Source: Gammaproteobacteria bacterium
GTDB taxonomy: Bacteria > Pseudomonadota > Gammaproteobacteria > Pseudomonadales > Azotimanducaceae
Assembly: GCA_018645845.1 (NCBI GenBank)
Contig: JABGVY010000058.1
Span: 1 to 40,285 of the forward strand
Reading direction: 5' to 3'
DNA: 40,285 bases
Shown here piece by piece: positions 37,123-40,285 of the stretch (within the stretch, counting starts at the first letter, position 1; each line of letters starts with the position of its first letter). A program made the translations under genes and the position numbers. The notes under the pieces are model-generated. The model searched no databases. It was not told the DNA's origin and was given only the letters and a program-made list of their open reading frames with translations.

Positions 37123-39030
37123 TTACTTGATCGGCAGGGATAAATTTGATCGATAATCCCCCCCCATGTGGATAATGATTTTTTTATCTTCTGTTGACTC
37201 AAGCGGTACGCCACTTTTCGCGTCATATCCGGCTATCGTCAGCCTGATCCTATTGCCTTTCTCAAACAGGTTAGCGATTGGTTTCAGAGCAAGACTGATC
37301 AGGGCCGGCTCTGGTCCAAGGTCAGTAAGGTCTGGTGAAAAATTGCCATGCCAGGGCAAACCAAAATTATCGAAAGACGGTTTGTTCAACGACCTGTGAG
37401 ACGCTCTGATAGCGCCATCCGAAACAAATTGGCTGACACCCTCAGGCGTCACTTCGGTCAGGACAAAAAACAGATCCGCATCTTCACGATTCGATGAAAC
37501 AAAAACTTTGACCTCGGGGAATCCCGCTACCACGACGTCTACGCGCAATTCCGCTGACGTATAAGTAATCGCTTTTGCGTCATAAGTGTCAGAAAGATCA
37601 GGATAGCCGGAGGACAGGTAACAGACCTCGCCAACATCAGCGATGTTTTTACTGACAGGACATGCATCACGCCTGAAGGCACCTGTATTTCTGGTGATTA
37701 AGTCGCCAAGTGATAGTGTTTCGTCAACCAGGTACACATCCTTACCGTCCGAACTGCCCTGTGGTTCCTCGTAGCTCAGAGTGCCGTCGTTGAACGACCT
37801 GGCTGAACCGCTCTTCTCTCCACTCAGATGCAGCACGAGTTCATCCAAATCAGGTTCGGGCCACTGAGACGAATGGTGCCAGCCCTCTAAGGGTTTCTGA
37901 CCAACTACGTAATAGGTTACGCGCGGCTCATCCATAATCCCGTTGTCTTTGCCTTTTAACCAGTAGTCGAACCAGCGACGAGTTTCGGTTAAATAGTCGA
38001 AGCCAAAATTGTCCTGATGAAAATACGGGCCAATGTGAATTTTCTGAGGGTTGTTAAGATTTCTGAGCAGGGTCAAATGATCTCGAATTGAATCATCGTA
38101 CCATCCGGACAGGTGGTAGATAGCTACGCCTGATTGTTCCAATTGCGGTAATTTAAACAGGACGCTCGATTCAATATGGTGTTTGGTTCCCGTTGCGGGA
38201 TCAGTGCTATCTCGAACAGGCATTTGCAAGATGCTGTCCGCCAGTCTGGTATTGAGCTTGTGTTCATCTGATGCTGTCAATAAATCAGCCCGACTGGTGT
38301 CTGCCATCACGGGCGCCACCGAAAAAGGTTTCGGTACTATAGCCGCGACATCCATAGCTGACCTCATCTTGTCCCAGCTCACTACCAAATCATTTCTTAA
38401 GACTCCGTTTCTGGAAAAAAGTGAAAAATGATCAATCTGCGCCATTTCAGGAACGATGGCCTTAAGGTGCGGCGAAGCATAGCTTGCGGCCATTAATTGA
38501 ACGCTGCCAAGATAAGATCTTCCGAGCATCCCGACATTCTCAGTCCCCCAATGTTGAGCTGAAAACCATTCGGTCAGATCAAATGCATCGTGCCCCTGCT
38601 GGGGACCCAGCCATATCTCACTAATACCAAATGACGCGTTGTAACCTCTTATGTCGGCCTGGGCGACCACATAACCCTGCTGCAATAGATGTTCAAAAAT
38701 CGCCTTTCCGTTACTGCCGCTAGAAACGTCGAGGATCGCATTTTGGTCCGACACCTTACCGTCTGCACCCGTCTGATATCGTCCATAGGGTGTAAAACGC
38801 CAGACAACCGGCAGTGGTTTTGAATGAAGCGCACCTTCTTTGGTTGGCCGATAGTAGTCGACAGCCAGCTTAACCCCGTCGCGCATCGCAACGTATTCTG
38901 AATGGCGGACCCAGCCATCGAAGATACTTTGAGCGGCCATGCTCGTCGAAGACGACGTCAAGGATAATGCAACAATGAAGACGTGAACTCCTGCGCTCAG
39001 TAGGCCACGAGTCAACGGCCACCCAGCCAC
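37123..39030 (-). CDS. CocE/NonD family hydrolase (S15-type serine esterase), signal peptide
   Basis: ORF open to 39120; plausible GTG start 39030 (VAGWPLTRGLLSAGVHVFIVALSLTSSSTSMAAQ); 'HSEYVAMRDGVKLAVDYYRP', nucleophile motif 'GMLGRSYLGSVQ', C-terminal jelly-roll domain. Confidence 0.85.
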   Translation of the reverse strand: MAGWPLTRGLLSAGVHVFIVALSLTSSSTSMAAQSIFDGWVRHSEYVAMRDGVKLAVDYYRPTKEGALHSKPLPVVWRFTPYGRYQTGADGKVSDQNAILDVSSGSNGKAIFEHLLQQGYVVAQADIRGYNASFGISEIWLGPQQGHDAFDLTEWFSAQHWGTENVGMLGRSYLGSVQLMAASYASPHLKAIVPEMAQIDHFSLFSRNGVLRNDLVVSWDKMRSAMDVAAIVPKPFSVAPVMADTSRADLLTASDEHKLNTRLADSILQMPVRDSTDPATGTKHHIESSVLFKLPQLEQSGVAIYHLSGWYDDSIRDHLTLLRNLNNPQKIHIGPYFHQDNFGFDYLTETRRWFDYWLKGKDNGIMDEPRVTYYVVGQKPLEGWHHSSQWPEPDLDELVLHLSGEKSGSARSFNDGTLSYEEPQGSSDGKDVYLVDETLSLGDLITRNTGAFRRDACPVSKNIADVGEVCYLSSGYPDLSDTYDAKAITYTSAELRVDVVVAGFPEVKVFVSSNREDADLFFVLTEVTPEGVSQFVSDGAIRASHRSLNKPSFDNFGLPWHGNFSPDLTDLGPEPALISLALKPIANLFEKGNRIRLTIAGYDAKSGVPLESTEDKKIIIHMGGDYRSNLSLPIK

Positions 39031-39031
39031 C

Positions 39032-39397
39032 TTAACGGGCCATGCTTTTATGAGCTGCAGCGGCGCCCATAACGGCCATATAGTCCCAGCGTGAAGCCTC
39101 CATCGCCGGACGACCACCATCCATGGCCAGATTGAAGTGCACGTGTGAGTCGATCAAGCCCGGCATCAACGTCATCCCGTTGCCATCAATAACCCGCGCG
39201 CCATTACCAGCAGCCAGATCCTTGCCGATTTCACTGATCAGATTCCCACTGACCAACACATCCTGGTCAAGTAGCCTGTCCTCAGTGCCGTTGAAAACTT
39301 TGACATTTTTGAACAAAACCAGATTGGTTTTATCGGCCATGGAAAATGGCGCAGAGCAGAAAACAAACAAGGATAAACCAATGATGAGGTTCTTCAT
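39032..39397 (-). pseudogene. Truncated amidohydrolase N-terminus (remnant A)
   Basis: ORF from 39430, signal peptide from ATG 39397; 'VLFKNVKVFNGTEDRLLDQDVLVSG...GMTLMPGLIDSHVHFNLAMDGGRP', then homology stops after about 110 residues at the CocE start; intact paralogs here are about 455 aa. Confidence 0.75.
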
Positions 39398-39699
39398 GGG
39401 ATGTACCGCTTTCTCAGTTTGTTCATTCATAAATCAACAGATACCGAATGATTTGTCTTAATCGTTCAATCTGCACGACTATCACATACTGAGACGAATC
39501 ATATCGCAGACCTGAACCAAAACGCGCCATTAGCCCCACTTCGTAACCGAAAAGACAAGAGAACATGAGATGCTTCCCGGGTCATTCACGCCCCCCCTTG
39601 TTAAAGATGGTGAAAAGTATGTCCCGGAAATGAAAGGCGGTGCCCGGTTGTCTGAGAGCTACCACGATAAATTCGGCAATTAACGATCTGTTACCGCAA

Positions 39700-39881
39700 A
39701 CCCGAGTAGAAGTATAATTAAGCCCGTTTTTGTGTCGATAGCCAAACAGGTCTGTCCCTAATTTGCTGGTGCCGTCCCAGACCGGCACATTTTTGAATAC
39801 GGTAGGCTCCTAGGCTTGCGTAACCCTGACGAGGGTAAAGGCCATCGCCGGGCATATGGCAATAGTCAAAATGTTTTTCAC
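39700..39881 (-). pseudogene. Amidohydrolase N-terminal remnant with in-frame TAG (remnant B)
   Basis: From GTG 39881: VKNILTIAICPAMAFTLVRVTQA*EPTVFKNVPVWDGTSKLGTD, i.e. signal peptide, stop, then the family 'FKNVxVWDG' opening before homology is lost; downstream boundary approximate. Confidence 0.55.
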
Positions 39882-40285
39882 AAGGTCTCTCCCAAAAGTT
39901 CATTTGCATATTCACGTACATTCACGTGTGGACTTGATTCTATAAGTGTCGTGATTTTCAACCGATGCTCATCACTGGCAATGGGATTACTTTCTTCACC
40001 TTTAGGCACCAGTACTTCCTGTTCCAGAACTGTGCCGTCAGTCAGCGTTATCACCACCTTGGCGGGGAGCATTTTCTTGACGAACAGACCCTGGTAACGG
40101 TCATCTTTGTGGAGAGTCACTTTTTCAGCGAGTGACAGAGCAGCAGCATTGTTGATCTGAGCCTCGGGCATGGCAATCAAGGACTCACCCGCCAACGCCA
40201 GGCCAAACACATGCGGCAGGCTGAACTGCAATTCCAGCAAACTGTCTGGGTTGGGCTTGGACAGAAAATCAATTGCGATGTCATA
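39878..40285 (-). CDS. MmgE/PrpD family protein, C-terminal part (truncated by window edge)
   Basis: Frame open to window end; 'DFLSKPNPDSLLELQFSLPHVFGLALAGESL...MLPAKVVITLTDGTVLEQEVLVPKGEESNP' resembles MmgE/PrpD C-termini. Confidence 0.75.
   Translation of the reverse strand, partial: YDIAIDFLSKPNPDSLLELQFSLPHVFGLALAGESLIAMPEAQINNAAALSLAEKVTLHKDDRYQGLFVKKMLPAKVVITLTDGTVLEQEVLVPKGEESNPIASDEHRLKITTLIESSPHVNVREYANELLGETL

Noticed and set aside
37158-37165. C8 homopolymer near the 3' end of the CocE gene
   Set aside because: Encodes Gly-Gly near the C-terminus; could slip, but slippage would affect only the last few residues and nothing suggests a programmed event.
1-40285. CRISPR arrays, tRNA/rRNA genes, transposases, integrases, phage or toxin-antitoxin genes
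   Set aside because: Looked for by eye in the sequence and ORF track; no repeat-spacer arrays, RNA gene signatures or mobile-element proteins were recognised.

Overview
The window is a dense catabolic and accessory-metabolism region, probably from a marine-type gammaproteobacterium (taxonomy is inferred). No rRNA, tRNA, CRISPR array, transposase or phage genes were seen. Main blocks: (i) a secreted amidohydrolase coupled to a small GYD-like protein, then EthD, DAO-type oxidase, SDR, YkvI-like membrane protein and AraC regulator; (ii) a minus-strand TonB-dependent receptor plus N-acyl-D-amino-acid deacylase; (iii) a minus-strand operon of alpha-hydroxy-acid oxidase, MaoC, fused indolepyruvate-type ferredoxin oxidoreductase, RidA and a BisC-type molybdoenzyme; (iv) a plus-strand module of AraC, acyl-CoA ligase and a PaaA/PaaD/PaaB/PaaC-like multicomponent diiron oxygenase, followed by a third AraC, an amidohydrolase, a CoA-transferase, two acyl-CoA dehydrogenases and an enoyl-CoA hydratase; (v) PhoD-like, second YkvI-like, nitronate monooxygenase, DadA-like and CocE/NonD genes, and an eroded end with two amidohydrolase remnants next to a truncated MmgE/PrpD gene. 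The strongest unusual signal is the Paa-like cluster. Its PaaD equivalent is split into a stand-alone DUF59 protein and a stand-alone zinc-ribbon protein separated by the PaaB-like gene, and no PaaE reductase or downstream ring-cleavage genes are present. Together with the deacylase, amine oxidases, RidA and 2-oxoacid:ferredoxin oxidoreductase, this suggests an undescribed route from N-acyl/D-amino acids or 2-hydroxy acids through an (aryl)acetyl-CoA to an oxygenated CoA thioester. That route is inference and untested.
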